From assembly GCA_027493945.1 (NCBI GenBank), contig JAOSJU010000001.1:3592484-3656483 (forward strand): 64,000 bases of DNA. Reading direction: 5' to 3'. This DNA comes from Burkholderiaceae bacterium. GTDB lineage: Bacteria > Pseudomonadota > Gammaproteobacteria > Burkholderiales > Burkholderiaceae_E. The translations under genes and the position numbers were made by a program. Of the stretch, positions 1-8,498 are shown piece by piece; position 1 is the stretch's first letter; the number at the start of each line of letters is the position of its first letter. The notes under the pieces were generated by a model. That model was given only the letters and a program-made list of their open reading frames with translations, did no database searches and had not been told where the DNA came from.

Positions 1-865
1 AGAAGACGAAGCCGAGCGTGAGCGCGTGCAGGGCAGCGTCGTACGAAGGCGTGCCGGCAGCCAGACCACCGGCCCACAGCGCGATCGCGCTGCCCGCGGC
101 CAGCCGGGCATAGCCCGAAAGCAGGCACACCGCGATGAAGCGGGTCAGCCCCTTGTTGCGCACCGTGCGGCGCGCGATGTCCTGTCGCAAAAGCCAGCCC
201 GCCAGCGCCAGTAGCCCTGCGGCGAACAGCGGCATGCCCCAGGGCAGGGCGGCTGCGGCCAGCCCGACGAGGATCACCGCCAGGATCGCGGCGAACACGC
301 GCGTGGCCGTGGGCGACGGCGGAAGGAACCGCGACAGTTCGAGCCGCTCGCCGGCGATGGTGAGGATCAGGAACGCGAGCCACCAGCCGACCACGTCGTG
401 CACGCTCGCTCCCGCGATCCACAGCGCGACGCCCACCGGCCAGCAGGCGGCGCCCAGCGCCAGCGTGAAAGTGAACAGCGCGGTCTGCCTGCGGAACACG
501 TCGAGCGACGCGGCGAGCAGCACGAGCCCGCCACCGAGGAAGAACCAGGGCGCCAGCGCGGCTGCGCCGAAGACGGTGGTCGCGCTGCCGATGCCGGCCA
601 GCAGCGGACCCAGGTAGGCCCAGTAGCGGCCGATTGCCACGGCCCGCTCGAGCGAGATCACCACGCCGAAGAAGCCGCAGATCATCAGCGGGCCGTGCAG
701 CGCGGCTGCCGAGGCGGCGAGATCGGGCACGGTCCAGCCGAGCCGCGCGAGCCCCGCGCCGGCGCCCACCACCAGCCCGAGGAATCCGAGCACGAGCAAC
801 GGCACCCGCCACGGCGGCGGCAGGCCGGTGACGGGTGCAGCGGAAGGCGCGGACTGGCGGGCCAA
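1..865 (-). CDS. NnrS-like multi-pass membrane protein (3' end outside window)
   Basis: This minus-strand frame stays open from about 865 to the left edge and has no stop inside the window. The translation is a chain of hydrophobic helices. It includes a stretch reading HGPLMICGFFGVVISLERAV near residue 45 and LHALTLGFVF at the edge, which resembles NnrS and related haem-copper-like membrane proteins. NnrS proteins are inner-membrane haem proteins linked to nitric oxide stress. The in-frame TAG that ends the upstream DUF59 gene (872-874) limits the start to TTG at 865 or GTG at 805. The gene is the last visible member of the long minus-strand operon and sits beside hemerythrin, DUF59 and DUF2249 genes, which fits a role in NO or low-oxygen physiology. 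The family assignment is inferred from these fragments and the context. Confidence 0.5.
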   Translation of the reverse strand, partial: MARQSAPSAAPVTGLPPPWRVPLLVLGFLGLVVGAGAGLARLGWTVPDLAASAAALHGPLMICGFFGVVISLERAVAIGRYWAYLGPLLAGIGSATTVFGAAALAPWFFLGGGLVLLAASLDVFRRQTALFTFTLALGAACWPVGVALWIAGASVHDVVGWWLAFLILTIAGERLELSRFLPPSPTATRVFAAILAVILVGLAAAALPWGMPLFAAGLLALAGWLLRQDIARRTVRNKGLTRFIAVCLLSGYARLAAGSAIALWAGGLAAGTPSYDAALHALTLGFVF

Positions 866-871
866 GCCGCG

Positions 872-1183
872 CTACCAGCCGAAGTGGTCGCGCGCGATGC
901 CGGTCATCTTGTCGGGGGACCGGGGCGGATCCCAGACCAGTTCGACGTCGATCGCGGCGTCGGACGGCGAGATCGCAGCGATCGCGCGATGCGCGTTGTC
1001 GGTGATCATGTCGGCCATCGGGCAGGCGGCGGTGGTCATCGTCATTTCGACGTGGACCGAGTTGTCGCCGACCTCGATCAGGTACACCAGGCCGAGGTCG
1101 ACGATGTTCATGCCGGCTTCGGGGTCTTCGACCTCCCGCAGCGCTTCGCGCACAGCGTCGTCGTCGGGCATCGAGTTGATCAT
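872..1183 (-). CDS. DUF59 (MIP18/SufT-type) metal-sulfur cluster assembly protein
   Basis: This 103-residue protein has the DUF59 pattern: an N-terminal helix with VREALREVEDPEAGMNIVDLGL, then a beta strand and the conserved cysteine segment TTAACPMADMI near residues 50-60. PaaD, SufT and MIP18 relatives help mature Fe-S proteins. Here it could serve the many Fe-S enzymes encoded upstream (Hcr, Pad). It is the whole domain with no fusion. It starts 21 bp after the tandem GNAT gene and ends just before the NnrS-like frame, so it is an operon member. The family is clear; the client protein is inferred. Confidence 0.8.
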   Translation of the reverse strand: MINSMPDDDAVREALREVEDPEAGMNIVDLGLVYLIEVGDNSVHVEMTMTTAACPMADMITDNAHRAIAAISPSDAAIDVELVWDPPRSPDKMTGIARDHFGW

Positions 1184-1204
1184 GGGAGCCGCCTCCCTGG
1201 TCGC

Positions 1205-2218
1205 TCAGCCGATCCTGCGTGCGAAGGCCAGCCGTTGCGACGGCTTGAAACCGACATCGTACAGGAAGCCGAGCAGCGCGAGGTCGCGCGGGGCCACCTG
1301 CGTTTCGACGCGCTCGATGCGCAGCGCACCCAGGTTCAGGAACAGCTGCGAGAGCAGCGCATGGCCGACGCCGCGATGCCCGTACTCGGGGTCGACGCCG
1401 ATCGTGTCTATGACCGCCACCGGCTCGGTGCGGCCGAAGTCGCCGAGGTCGGCGCGCGCCATCACGAAGCCGACGATCACGTCGTCGAGCCGCGCGGTGA
1501 GCGATACGCGGATCGCCGAGTCGGCGAGCGTTTCGCCGAGCAGGCCGCCGATGTAGCCGTCGCGGTCGCGCCCGGTGATGCCGCGGTCGATGCGCACGAT
1601 GTCGGCCAGGTCGGCAGCGCTCATCGGACGGATGTCGGCGTTGTCGCGCGCCAGGCGCTCGAAGTCGTTACCTTCCTTGCCGCCGAAGTTGATCTCGCCC
1701 CCCGGGCCTTCGCCGACGGGCATCGACACCGGGTCGTCGCGCTCCTGCACGTATTCGCCGCCGCGCACGGCGCAGTCGACCACGTGGTTGGCCGCCAGCG
1801 TGAAACCGGCATTGTCGAGCCAGCCCATCATGCGGTGATTGTTCCACGCGGCCTGCGTGCGCAGTTCGGTAATGCCGTGGCGCGCCGCCCATTGCGACAG
1901 CACGCCGAACAGCTGCTTGCCGATGCCGCGGCCCTGCGCGTCGGCGCGAACGCCGACCGCCTCGAGTCGCAAGTCGCGGCCCCTGCGGCCGAATTCGCCT
2001 TCGGTGACGCGCGCCCCGATGTGCCCGAGCAGGCCGTTGTCGTCGCAGGCGGCGAATTGCGCGTGCGCGGCGGGCTCGCGCAGCGCGGCGGCGAGGCGGC
2101 GCTCGAAGTACGTGCGACGCGATCGACCCTCGATCGCGGCGTCGATGGCGACGACAGCGTTGAGGTCGTCGCGCGCGAGCGCGCGGATGACGATGGCGGG
2201 CGCGGGAGCAGCTTGCAT
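1205..2218 (-). CDS. Tandem-GNAT N-acetyltransferase, two GNAT domains
   Basis: This 337-residue protein consists of two GNAT folds in series. Domain 1 covers about residues 9-150 and has the acetyl-CoA loop GRGIGKQLF. Domain 2 covers about residues 194-337 and has YGHRGVGHALL. Both share the opening pattern 'IR.ls..DL..iv.ID..i.GR.r..Y' with the single-domain GNAT at 19460-20008, so all three look like one subfamily duplicated in this locus. GNATs transfer acetyl groups to amines. In Rhodopseudomonas palustris the GNAT BadL, in a benzoate locus, acetylates aminobenzoates. A similar detoxifying or regulatory acetylation is possible here but unproven. The gene starts 32 bp after hemerythrin. 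Confidence 0.8.
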   Translation of the reverse strand: MQAAPAPAIVIRALARDDLNAVVAIDAAIEGRSRRTYFERRLAAALREPAAHAQFAACDDNGLLGHIGARVTEGEFGRRGRDLRLEAVGVRADAQGRGIGKQLFGVLSQWAARHGITELRTQAAWNNHRMMGWLDNAGFTLAANHVVDCAVRGGEYVQERDDPVSMPVGEGPGGEINFGGKEGNDFERLARDNADIRPMSAADLADIVRIDRGITGRDRDGYIGGLLGETLADSAIRVSLTARLDDVIVGFVMARADLGDFGRTEPVAVIDTIGVDPEYGHRGVGHALLSQLFLNLGALRIERVETQVAPRDLALLGFLYDVGFKPSQRLAFARRIG

Positions 2219-2250
2219 GGAATTGACCTCGTGGAGGTTGCGCAGCCGCC

Positions 2251-2744
2251 TCAGGCGGCTGCGTAGGCGAACGCGAGTTCGCGATCGGTGTCGTCGTCGA
2301 GCAGGTCGTCGAGCATCGGCAGCAATGCCATGGTCTCTTTCTGGATGTGGGCGACCGGCGCTCCACCATCTCGAGGGCGCCGACCTTCAGCGCGTTCCAG
2401 CCGTCGTCGTCGAGCGTGCCGGCGGCCGCGGCGCGCGCCAGCGGCAGCATCTCTTCGGCCACCGCGCGAATGGCCGCGTGCTCCTCGGTGAGCAGCTCGG
2501 CGATGTCGCCTTCGCCCGCGTCGGCCAGCCGCGTGAAGAGCTCGCGCTCCTCGAAGTCGAAGTGGCGGTGCACGTCCTGCTCGAGGTGGCGCGCGAAGCT
2601 GGCCGCCACGCGGGCGAGTTCGGGGTCGCGGCCCGCGCCCGAGCGCGGCGCGCGCGCGAAGGCCTGCTCGATGCGGCCGAGCAGGTCGAGGTTGGTGCGA
2701 TGCTCGTCGTCGAGCGTGTGGCTGACCTGGCGCTGGAAGCTCAT
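2251..2744 (-). CDS. Hemerythrin-domain protein, broken by a one-base frameshift
   Basis: The gene encodes about 164 residues of a four-helix hemerythrin-like di-iron protein. His/Glu ligand candidates are seen in SHTLDDEHRTN near the start, HLEQDVHRHFDFEERELF in the middle, TEEHAAIR and, after repair, VAHIQKET near the end. At 2355-2358 the frame changes: restoring one base in a short G/C run joins LKVGALEMVERR to VAHIQKETMALLPMLDDL, and the repaired frame ends at TGA 2251. The ATG at 2744 overlaps the stop of the 12-TM gene as ATGA. An FNR-type box lies 60 bp upstream, so it may also have its own promoter. Such proteins bind O2 or NO, or help repair Fe-S centres. The frameshift is probably a sequencing error. 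Confidence 0.75.
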
Positions 2745-4126
2745 CGTCGGTCCAATAATGGTATTCGAATACTGGAATATCCATCGAGGACCGGATCGGT
2801 CCATTGATGCGGGTCAAGCAACCTTGGCATTGGGGGCGCGCGCGCCGCCGGAGGTCGGCGCATGCGCAGCAGCAGGATGACGTAGAACGCGGCGAACGCG
2901 CCTGCGCCCGTCGCCCCGACCACCGCGCCCGCCGCCGCGATCCAGGTGCTGTCGAGCACGATCGCCAGTGCCAGCAATGTCAGCGCGGCCAGATGGCACC
3001 AGAAGTGGACGGCGAGTGGCCGGTCGGCGGTGAGCGACGAGGGCGTGCGCGGCGGCGACTTGCCGGGCGGCTTGTGCATCGACGCGAGGAACGGGACGAT
3101 GCGCTGCAGGATGCCGAGCAGGAAGGTGAGCAGCCAGCCGGCGATCAGCACCAGGCCGAACAGCGTGGGCATGCCGTCGAACGGCAGGTCGACGGCGAGC
3201 GCCAGCGCGGCAACCAGGCTGAGCGCGAGCAGCGCCCACGAGATGCGCACCAGTCGGAACGAGCGGCCCAGTTCTCGGCGCATCCCGGTCTTCAGCGCGA
3301 CCGTCATCAGCCGCAGGTGCAGCGCGATCGCCACGGCCGCGGCGAGCACGGCGGCGATGCGCAACGGGCGCGGGGCCGCGCCCAGCGCGGCGGCCGCGGC
3401 GAGCGCGAGAGCCAGGATCGCGAGCGCGCACGAGGCGAGCGCGCGCCGCTCGTGCGGTGCCGCCGACAGCGCGAACATCGGCACGAGGATGTACGACAGG
3501 CCGAGCGCGAGCATGCCCATGAAGCCGTAGGCGGCGAACAGCACGTGCAGCGCGAGGCCCGCGCCGCGATCGAGCAGCGGCATGCCGATGTAGGTGAAGG
3601 CGAGCGAGAACGCGGTGAGCAGCGCGACCAGCAGCGAGGCGAATGCGGTCCAGCCATGGGCGACCACCACCGGCATGCCACGCGCGCCGGCCAGGTTCTG
3701 CGCGAGAAGCGCCGCATAGACGAGCAGCGCAAGCACCACCGCGGCGGCCCCGGTGGCGAGCAGCCAGGGCTGGGCGAAGCCCATGCCGAGCGCGATCGCG
3801 GCCACCCCCGGCGCGTACAGCCACCACACGAGCACCGGCCAGCGCATCGAGCGCACCGGCTGGCGCGTGGCCACCGGCAGCAGCTGCAGGCTCGCGCCGA
3901 TCGCGGTCATGGCCAGCACGCCCAGCGTCACCAGGTGTAGCGCGGCCAGCGTCCAGCCCAACCCGCCGGCGAACCGAGGCAGGCCGGCGCTGCCTGCCAG
4001 CAGCGCGAGCCATGCGAAGACGTGGCTGGCCACCGCTGCACCGAAGAAGCGCAGCGGAATCGAGGCGGGCAGCAGGCGGCTGGTGGCCCCGGCCAGGAAG
4101 TTGCCCGCAGCGAGCTTCGTCGCCAT
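2741..4126 (-). CDS. Predicted 12-TM haem-copper-like membrane protein, function unknown
   Basis: This 461-residue, almost wholly hydrophobic protein has about 12 helices. Several carry His at helix positions (LHLVTLGVLAM, HGWTAFASLL, LHVLFAAYGFMGMLALGL, HFWCHLAAL), in the style of NnrS or catalytically reduced haem-copper oxidase subunits. The start is ATG 4126, just after repeat copy R1. The last 25 or so residues, after the TM region, are encoded over the FNR-type box and promoter of hemerythrin. A different frame would stop at 2814-2816, so the true C-terminus is uncertain and a frameshift in the C-run near 2840 is possible. The context (DUF2249, hemerythrin, NnrS-like) suggests NO or respiratory function; no substrate can be named. 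Confidence 0.55.
   Translation of the reverse strand: MATKLAAGNFLAGATSRLLPASIPLRFFGAAVASHVFAWLALLAGSAGLPRFAGGLGWTLAALHLVTLGVLAMTAIGASLQLLPVATRQPVRSMRWPVLVWWLYAPGVAAIALGMGFAQPWLLATGAAAVVLALLVYAALLAQNLAGARGMPVVVAHGWTAFASLLVALLTAFSLAFTYIGMPLLDRGAGLALHVLFAAYGFMGMLALGLSYILVPMFALSAAPHERRALASCALAILALALAAAAALGAAPRPLRIAAVLAAAVAIALHLRLMTVALKTGMRRELGRSFRLVRISWALLALSLVAALALAVDLPFDGMPTLFGLVLIAGWLLTFLLGILQRIVPFLASMHKPPGKSPPRTPSSLTADRPLAVHFWCHLAALTLLALAIVLDSTWIAAAGAVVGATGAGAFAAFYVILLLRMRRPPAARAPPMPRLLDPHQWTDPVLDGYSSIRIPLLDRR
2761..2772. promoter_or_regulatory. Perfect 12-bp palindrome at the predicted hemerythrin start site
   Basis: GTATTCGAATAC is a perfect palindrome in an unusually AT-rich patch upstream of the hemerythrin ATG (2744). 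It covers the transcription start predicted from the FNR-type box (about 2769). A repressor site is a reasonable guess; the protein is unknown. Confidence 0.35.
2804..2817 (-). promoter_or_regulatory. FNR/DNR-type box upstream of hemerythrin
   Basis: On the minus strand the sequence reads TTGAC-CCGC-ATCAA, close to the FNR/DNR consensus TTGAT-N4-ATCAA. If it acts as a class II site centred at -41.5, transcription would start near 2769. The matching -10 window (2781-2776) reads GATATT, four of six consensus bases. The hemerythrin ATG would follow after about 25 nt. This predicts induction under low oxygen or NO. The pattern is visible; binding is inferred. Confidence 0.5.
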
Positions 4127-4145
4127 GGCCGTGCCGGAGCCGCTC

Positions 4146-4306
4146 AGAGCCTGTGAACGGATCCGGCGCGCCCGAGCGGCCGGTCCGGACGGCGCCCATC
4201 GAGGCGCAAAGCGCAGCCGTAGCCCGGGCTACGGCGAGCATTTGCAACGAAGAGGGGCGCCGTCCGGGACGGCCGAGCGGGCGTGGCGGATCCGTTCACA
4301 GGCTCT
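4146..4306. repeat. Nested-hairpin repeat element, copy R1 (161 bp)
   Basis: The ends AGAGCCTGTGAACGGATCCG and its complement open an imperfect inverted repeat with arms of about 50 bp. The core at 4200-4249 holds GCGCAAAGCGCA, the perfect palindrome GCCGTAGCCCGGGCTACGGC, and GAGCATTTGCAACG. It fills nearly the whole gap between the DUF2249 stop and the 12-TM start, and its last base is the first base of the DUF2249 stop codon on the minus strand. Related copies are at 20590, 39172 and 59427. No coding potential was seen. It may be a REPIN- or MITE-like element or a processing/termination hairpin. Confidence 0.85.
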
Positions 4307-4599
4307 CAGTCCGCGCGAACCAGGCGCAGCCGCACCTCGCCCGGCGCGCCTTCGATCGGCTCGGCGCTCCAGCCCAGTTCGGCGAGCTCGGGGTAGAGCA
4401 TCGTCGGATCGCGATCGTGGTGGACGATGACCGGCGTGGCGTCGCGGATCGCACCGACCAGCTCGAGGATCGCGACCAGTGGTTCGGGGGCCGGCAGCCC
4501 GCGGACGTCGATGTGGATGCCGTCGGCCTCGGTCCAGCGCTTGCCGGCGCCATCCGGGGCGGCAGGGTGGCCGGCCGGGCCGCCGCCTGGCGGGTGCAT
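4306..4599 (-). CDS. DUF2249 protein (SirA-like fold)
   Basis: This 97-residue protein matches the DUF2249 pattern: IDVRGLPAPEPLVAILELV, then VIVHHDRDPTMLYPELAELG and a basic C-terminal strand ending RLRLVRAD. DUF2249 proteins are small, often sit beside hemerythrin, NnrS or NO-reductase genes, and have a TusA/SirA-like fold; their exact job is not settled. The ATG at 4599 lies 11 bp after the hcrB stop, so it is transcribed with the reductase genes. Its TGA stop (4308-4306) coincides with the end of repeat R1. The first 20 or so residues are Pro/Gly-rich and may be disordered. Confidence 0.75.
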   Translation of the reverse strand: MHPPGGGPAGHPAAPDGAGKRWTEADGIHIDVRGLPAPEPLVAILELVGAIRDATPVIVHHDRDPTMLYPELAELGWSAEPIEGAPGEVRLRLVRAD

Positions 4600-4610
4600 C
4601 GCGCGCTCCG

Positions 4611-5609
4611 TCAGGCGGCGGCCACGCTGGCCGGCTGCGCGAGCGAGCGCAGCAGGCGCTGCGCGAGTACCGCGGCCACCTGCCGCCGGTAGTTCGACTG
4701 CGTGACGGTGGTGCGCATCGGGCTCACCTGCTTCTGCACCAGCTTGCCGAGACTGGCGAGCATCGCGTCGTCGACCGGTCGGCCGAGCAGTGCATCGGTG
4801 CCGGAGAGCACCAGCGGGTGCGAGTTGGTGCCGGTGAGCGCGACCCGCAGCGCGCGCAGCGCGCCGTCGTCGCCCAGCGTGACCGCGCAGGCCACGCCGG
4901 CCAGCGGGAAGTCCATCGCGGCGCGCGCGCGCGCCTTGCGGTAGCCCGACGCGCGCGCGTTGGCGCCCGCCGGGACCAGCACGCGGGTGAGGATTTCGTC
5001 GCGGGCGATGGTGAGGTGCGCGGCGCCGTCGTCGCGGTACATGTCGGCGAGCGCGATGCGCCGCGTGCCGCGACTGGCCACCAGTTCGACCTCGGCGTCG
5101 AGCACCAGCAGCGCGGGCGCGAGGTCGCCCGAGAACGCGGCGTGGCAGCGCGCGCCTTGCGGGGCGACGTGGCAGGTGTCGCCGCCCAGCTTCAGGCAGT
5201 AGTTGTTCGCCGCCCGCCACCATTCGCTCTGGTTGTAGAACACGCAGCGCGTGTCGAGGCAGAGATTGCCGCCGACCGTGGCGACGCCGCGGTGGCCGGG
5301 CCCCGCGATCGAGCCGGCGGCCTGCGTGATGGCGGGCCGGGCGGCGCCGAACGACGCGTCGGCGGCCAGCTGAGCCAGCCTGACCCGCGCGCCGATCCAG
5401 GTGCCTTCGGGCGCGAGCGTGACCGTGTCGAGTGCTGCCACGCTGCCGAGGTCGATGAGGATCGACGGACGCGCGATGCCGCGGCGCATGTTGGGGACGA
5501 GGTCGGTGCCGCCGGCGACGAGGCGTGCCTGCGGGTCGCCGGCGAGCAGCGCCGCGGCCTCGGCGACACTGGTGGGCCGCTTCAGGACGAATGCGGGCAT
5601 GCTGTCCAT
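4611..5609 (-). CDS. hcrB: 4-hydroxybenzoyl-CoA reductase, FAD subunit (beta)
   Basis: This 332-residue protein is the FAD-binding subunit of the molybdenum hydroxylase family, with the FAD motifs LVAGGTDLVPNMRRG (about 29-43) and ATVGGNLCLDTRC (about 110-122). The decisive feature is the inserted loop with C122, C138, C146 and C155. It matches the extra [4Fe-4S]-binding loop known from Thauera HcrB and is absent from ordinary xanthine-dehydrogenase-like subunits. This supports reductive dehydroxylation of 4-hydroxybenzoyl-CoA to benzoyl-CoA with ferredoxin as donor. It starts 2 bp after the hcrA stop (ATG 5609). The C-terminal part holds the usual CO_deh_flav_C domain. Function is assigned from the loop and the neighbouring Mo and [2Fe-2S] subunits. 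Confidence 0.9.
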   Translation of the reverse strand: MDSMPAFVLKRPTSVAEAAALLAGDPQARLVAGGTDLVPNMRRGIARPSILIDLGSVAALDTVTLAPEGTWIGARVRLAQLAADASFGAARPAITQAAGSIAGPGHRGVATVGGNLCLDTRCVFYNQSEWWRAANNYCLKLGGDTCHVAPQGARCHAAFSGDLAPALLVLDAEVELVASRGTRRIALADMYRDDGAAHLTIARDEILTRVLVPAGANARASGYRKARARAAMDFPLAGVACAVTLGDDGALRALRVALTGTNSHPLVLSGTDALLGRPVDDAMLASLGKLVQKQVSPMRTTVTQSNYRRQVAAVLAQRLLRSLAQPASVAAA

Positions 5610-5611
5610 GT

Positions 5612-8026
5612 TCAGCTCCTGGTCTCGGCCACGGCGGCCGCAGCGCTTGCGGCGCCTGCAGCCGCGGGCCTGGAAGCGCGCAGCCGCTCCTCGCGGCGTT
5701 TGGCGTGGATGGCCTCGAGCACGCGGTCCGGAGTGAGCGGAAGCTCGTCGAGGCGCACGCCGATCGCGTCGTGGATCGCGTTGGCCAGCGCCGGCGGAAA
5801 ACCGTGCAGCGCGCCTTCGCTCGCCTCCTTGGCGCCGAACGGGCCGAGCGGGTCGTTGCTCTCGACCAGCTTCACCTCGATCGGCGGCGACTCGGCGATG
5901 GTGGGGATGCGGTAGTCGAGCATGTTCGGGCGCATCGGCAGGCCGAGGTGGTACTGGTTCTCCTCGGACATCGCCTGGCCCATGCCCATCCAGACCGCGC
6001 CCTGCACCTGCCCCTCGACCGCCAGCGGATTGATCGCGCGGCCGCAGTCGTGCGCGACCCAGACGTGCTCGACCTTGACCACGCCGGTGTCCTCGTCGAC
6101 CGAAACCTCGACCACCTGCGCGGCGTACGAGAACCCCGCCGACGAGCCGACGGCCGCGCCGCGGAACTTGCCGCCCTGCGTCTCGGGCGGCGTGGACCAC
6201 GCGCCCTTGAAGGTGAGCGTGCCGCTCTCGGCGAGCGCCGCCTCGACGACCTGCGCGAAGGCGAGCGCGCGGTCGGTGCCGGCCACGCGGCAGTGCTCGC
6301 CTTCCCATTCGACGTCGTCGACGCTGACCTCGAGCCGTTTTGCCGCCGCCTCGAGCAGCGCGCGCTTCATCGCCTGCGCGGCGCGCAGCGCCGCGTTGCC
6401 GACCATGAACGAGACGCGCGACGAATACGAGCCGTTGTCTTTCGGCGTGAGCGCGCTGTCGGTGGCCACGACGCGGATGCGCGCGATCGGCAGCGCCAGC
6501 ACTTCGGCGACGATCTGCGTGAGCAGCGTGGACGAGCCCTGGCCGATGTCGGAGGCGCCGGTGAGAATCGTGATGCCGCCGTCGAAGTCGAGCTTCAGGT
6601 TGATGACCGCGTGCGGCTCGCCGCTCCAGTGCACCGGCTTGGCCGAGCCCGACACGTAGTGCGAGCAGGCCATGCCGAGACCGCGCCCGCGCGGCAGCTT
6701 GCCGCGGCGCTCCTTCCAGCCCGAGGCCTGCTCAACCCAGTCGAGGCATTCGGGGATGCCGTACGAGTTGACCTGCAGGTCGTTCAGCGTGCGATAGGGC
6801 GGGGTGATCAGGTTGGCCCGCCGCACTGCGAACGGGTCGAGGCCGAGTTCCCCGGCCATGCGGTCGAGCAGCGTCTCGAACGCGTGGCGCGCGTCGACCG
6901 CGCCGTGGCCGCGCATCGCGCCGCACGGCGGCGTGTTGGTGTAGATGCGGAAGCCCTTGTACTTCACGGCGCCCATCTTGTAGATCGCGTGCAGCAGCGC
7001 GCCCGCGTAGAGGATCGTGACCAGCCCGTAGCCGCCGTAGGCGCCGCCGCGCTGCACGATGGCAGCGTCGACCGCGGTGATCTCGCCGTTCTTCTTCAGG
7101 CCGATCTTGAGACGGATGTCGGTCTCGGGACGGCCTCGATGCGTGAGGAAACTGTCTTCGCGCGACTGCTCGACGCGCACCGTGCCGCCGGCGGCGCGCG
7201 CCAGCGCCGCGGTGACCATCTCGAAGTTCAGCGGTTCGACGCGGTGGCCGAAGCCGCCGCCGACGAAGGGCTTGACCACGCGGATGTGCGAGCTGTCCAT
7301 GCCAAGGCACTGCGCCAGCGTCAAATGCAGGTAATAGGGCACCTGCGTGACCGAATGGGTGGTCAGGCGGTTGCGCTCCGGCTCGTACGAGGCCACCGCC
7401 GCATTGAGCTCGATCTGCCCGTGCGAGACCTCGGCGTAATGGAAGGTGTGCTCGCGCACCAGGTCGGCCGCCGCGAAACCGGCCTCGACGTCGCCGAATG
7501 CGTGGTCGACTTCGCGCTCGACGTTGCCGGCCTTCTTCTCGTGCAGCAGCGTGGCGCCCGGGGCGCGCGCGTCGGTGGCGCTGAAGTAGGCCGGCAGCGG
7601 CTCGATGTCGAGCACGATCGAGGCGAGCGCCGCTTCCGCGGTGGCGTCGTCGATCGCGGCCACCGCGACCACCGGCTCGCCGCGGTAGCGCACCTTGCCG
7701 CGCGCCAGCGGCCACTCGTTCTGCGCGATCGGGATCACGCCGTAGGGCGCGGCGAAGTCTTCTCCGGTGACGATCGCGCGTACGCCCGGCATCGCGCGTG
7801 CCTTCGCGGTGTCGATGCCGCGGATCACGCCGTGGGCGACCGGGCTGCGCAGGATCTTGCCGACCAGGGTTTCGCCGAACGGCAGGTCGGCGGTGTAGCG
7901 CGCGCGTCCGGTGACTTTCTCGATGCCGTCGATCAGCGGCGTGCGCTGTCCGACCGGATGCTCGCCGCGGCCGGCTCCGCTCGTGCCCTGGACGGCGACG
8001 CCCTCGGGAGTTGCAGTCGGATTCAT
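5612..8026 (-). CDS. hcrA: 4-hydroxybenzoyl-CoA reductase, molybdenum subunit (alpha)
   Basis: This 804-residue protein is the large molybdopterin-cytosine-dinucleotide subunit. It opens with [23 protein letters not shown], typical of the a/b hammerhead domain. Mo-pterin contacts are visible in [33 protein letters not shown] and the C-terminal [15 protein letters not shown], where the Glu is the usual catalytic base position. It is slightly longer than the roughly 770-residue Thauera subunit, with a low-complexity Ala-rich tail. It sits 4 bp after hcrC and 2 bp before hcrB, in the order C-A-B. Together the three would remove the 4-hydroxyl of 4-hydroxybenzoyl-CoA in the cytoplasm. Molybdenum cofactor genes are not in the window. 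Confidence 0.88.
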   Translation of the reverse strand: MNPTATPEGVAVQGTSGAGRGEHPVGQRTPLIDGIEKVTGRARYTADLPFGETLVGKILRSPVAHGVIRGIDTAKARAMPGVRAIVTGEDFAAPYGVIPIAQNEWPLARGKVRYRGEPVVAVAAIDDATAEAALASIVLDIEPLPAYFSATDARAPGATLLHEKKAGNVEREVDHAFGDVEAGFAAADLVREHTFHYAEVSHGQIELNAAVASYEPERNRLTTHSVTQVPYYLHLTLAQCLGMDSSHIRVVKPFVGGGFGHRVEPLNFEMVTAALARAAGGTVRVEQSREDSFLTHRGRPETDIRLKIGLKKNGEITAVDAAIVQRGGAYGGYGLVTILYAGALLHAIYKMGAVKYKGFRIYTNTPPCGAMRGHGAVDARHAFETLLDRMAGELGLDPFAVRRANLITPPYRTLNDLQVNSYGIPECLDWVEQASGWKERRGKLPRGRGLGMACSHYVSGSAKPVHWSGEPHAVINLKLDFDGGITILTGASDIGQGSSTLLTQIVAEVLALPIARIRVVATDSALTPKDNGSYSSRVSFMVGNAALRAAQAMKRALLEAAAKRLEVSVDDVEWEGEHCRVAGTDRALAFAQVVEAALAESGTLTFKGAWSTPPETQGGKFRGAAVGSSAGFSYAAQVVEVSVDEDTGVVKVEHVWVAHDCGRAINPLAVEGQVQGAVWMGMGQAMSEENQYHLGLPMRPNMLDYRIPTIAESPPIEVKLVESNDPLGPFGAKEASEGALHGFPPALANAIHDAIGVRLDELPLTPDRVLEAIHAKRREERLRASRPAAAGAASAAAAVAETRS

Positions 8027-8030
8027 TGCG

Positions 8031-8495
<465 letters not shown>

Positions 8496-8498
8496 GGT

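Noticed and set aside
398..2266. Long open frames on the strand opposite the minus-strand operon and opposite many other genes
   Set aside because: They are Arg/Ala/His-rich, lack recognisable domains and mirror real genes; high GC content leaves few stop codons in the shadow frames.
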